Source: JBPEWY01 sp052032225
GTDB taxonomy: Bacteria > Bacteroidota > Bacteroidia > Flavobacteriales > Flavobacteriaceae
Assembly (NCBI GenBank): GCA_052032225.1
Contig: JBPEWY010000058.1
Span: 1 to 24,402, forward strand
Direction: 5' to 3'
Length of the DNA: 24,402 nt
In this document: positions 24,127-24,402 of the stretch, piece after piece
Layout: every line of letters starts with the position of its first letter
How positions within the stretch are numbered: position 1 is the stretch's first letter
The notes under the pieces: model-generated
Database searches by the model: none
What the model was told of the DNA's origin: nothing
What the model saw: only the letters and a program-made list of their open reading frames with translations
Translations under genes and position numbers: made by a program

Positions 24127-24402
24127 TTAAAATTGAAAGTAAATAAAGTTTTGAGCGCTCGAGTAAAACAACACAATGTTAGATATAATAAATACTATAA
24201 TGAATATGTAATGAAACACCTTGAATTGAGCCCCTATTTTTTCTAAATCTATTTTATTAAAAAACAAATAGCTATCTAATGTAAATGCTAAAATTAAACC
24301 CCAAATTACAGTTGCCAACTTATTAACATCTCCTATATAGGGCATTAAATAGTTATTACTAAATAGCTTACTAACTATAGTAGCAGTATCTGCAAAGCTT
24401 TC
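24127..24402 (-). CDS. MBOAT family O-acyltransferase, C-terminal part (cut by window edge)
   Basis: The frame is open to the window end, so this is the C-terminal 91 residues of a longer membrane protein; the methionine at 24345 is internal. The visible part starts with ESFADTATIVSKLF, corresponding to the segment after the WVFFRA-type motif of AlgI/PatA-like MBOAT proteins. It has two hydrophobic helices (about 34-49 and 66-82) and ends in QNFIYFQF, the typical aromatic MBOAT ending. These enzymes pass acetyl groups across the membrane. The SGNH-like partner starts 2 bases after its stop, a common pairing for acetylation of exopolysaccharide. The catalytic histidine lies outside the window and cannot be checked. 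Confidence 0.75.
   Translation of the reverse strand, partial: ESFADTATIVSKLFSNNYLMPYIGDVNKLATVIWGLILAFTLDSYLFFNKIDLEKIGAQFKVFHYIFIIVFIISNIVLFYSSAQNFIYFQF

Noticed and set aside
1..24402. Mobile elements, CRISPR arrays, tRNA or rRNA genes
   Set aside because: No transposase, integrase, regularly spaced repeats, tRNA cloverleaf or rRNA-like sequence was recognised on reading both strands.

Overview
The window reads as a chromosomal segment of an AT-rich Bacteroidota bacterium, most likely class Flavobacteriia. The gliding genes gldF and gldG, the neighbourhood phoH-purC / SAM-hydrolase-like gene / gldFG / dnaN, Bacteroidota-type -7 boxes (TAnnTTTG) and weak ribosome binding sites all point that way. 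No tRNA, rRNA, CRISPR array, insertion sequence or phage gene is visible. Coding density is high. The only gene-free stretch longer than 300 bases is 22874-23194.

Region 1 (1-5430), acyl-CoA metabolism. Three tightly packed plus-strand genes encode a biotin carboxyl carrier protein (5' end cut by the window edge), a biotin carboxylase and a carboxyltransferase, which together form a complete acyl-CoA (probably propionyl-CoA) carboxylase. They converge on a minus-strand acetyl-CoA synthetase gene and share a bidirectional terminator with it.

Region 2 (5521-12264), core genes and gliding. A minus-strand phoH-purC pair diverges from a plus-strand run: a SAM-hydrolase-family protein with altered catalytic residues, a small ABM-like protein, gldF, gldG, and then dnaN behind its own candidate promoter. 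phoH can only start at TTG. The divergent promoters appear to face each other within about 20 bp.

Region 3 (12333-14261), envelope and stress genes, all on the minus strand: dps, an MscS-type channel and a DUF4870 membrane protein. Hairpin terminators lie after dps, after mscS and at the end of the run.

Region 4 (14450-24402), tRNA modification and surface polysaccharide. mnmE and a CpsB/YwqE-type phosphatase run on the plus strand. The phosphatase gene overlaps, tail to tail by 14 bp, the end of a minus-strand exopolysaccharide cluster. Read in its own direction, that cluster holds an MBOAT O-acyltransferase (partial), an SGNH-like protein, a 321-base gap with inverted repeats, a DegT-type sugar aminotransferase, a WbpM/CapD-type 4,6-dehydratase, a Wza-like export lipoprotein and a Wzc-like tyrosine autokinase. 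The kinase and phosphatase would form the phosphorylation cycle that controls polymer export. The dehydratase and aminotransferase would make a 4-amino-6-deoxy sugar nucleotide, and the MBOAT/SGNH pair would acetylate the polymer.

No gene set here clearly forms a wholly new system. The observations most worth a second look are the kinase/phosphatase 3' overlap, the active-site-altered SAM hydrolase relative beside the gliding genes, the structured gap in the polysaccharide cluster, and substitutions at conserved positions of acetyl-CoA synthetase.
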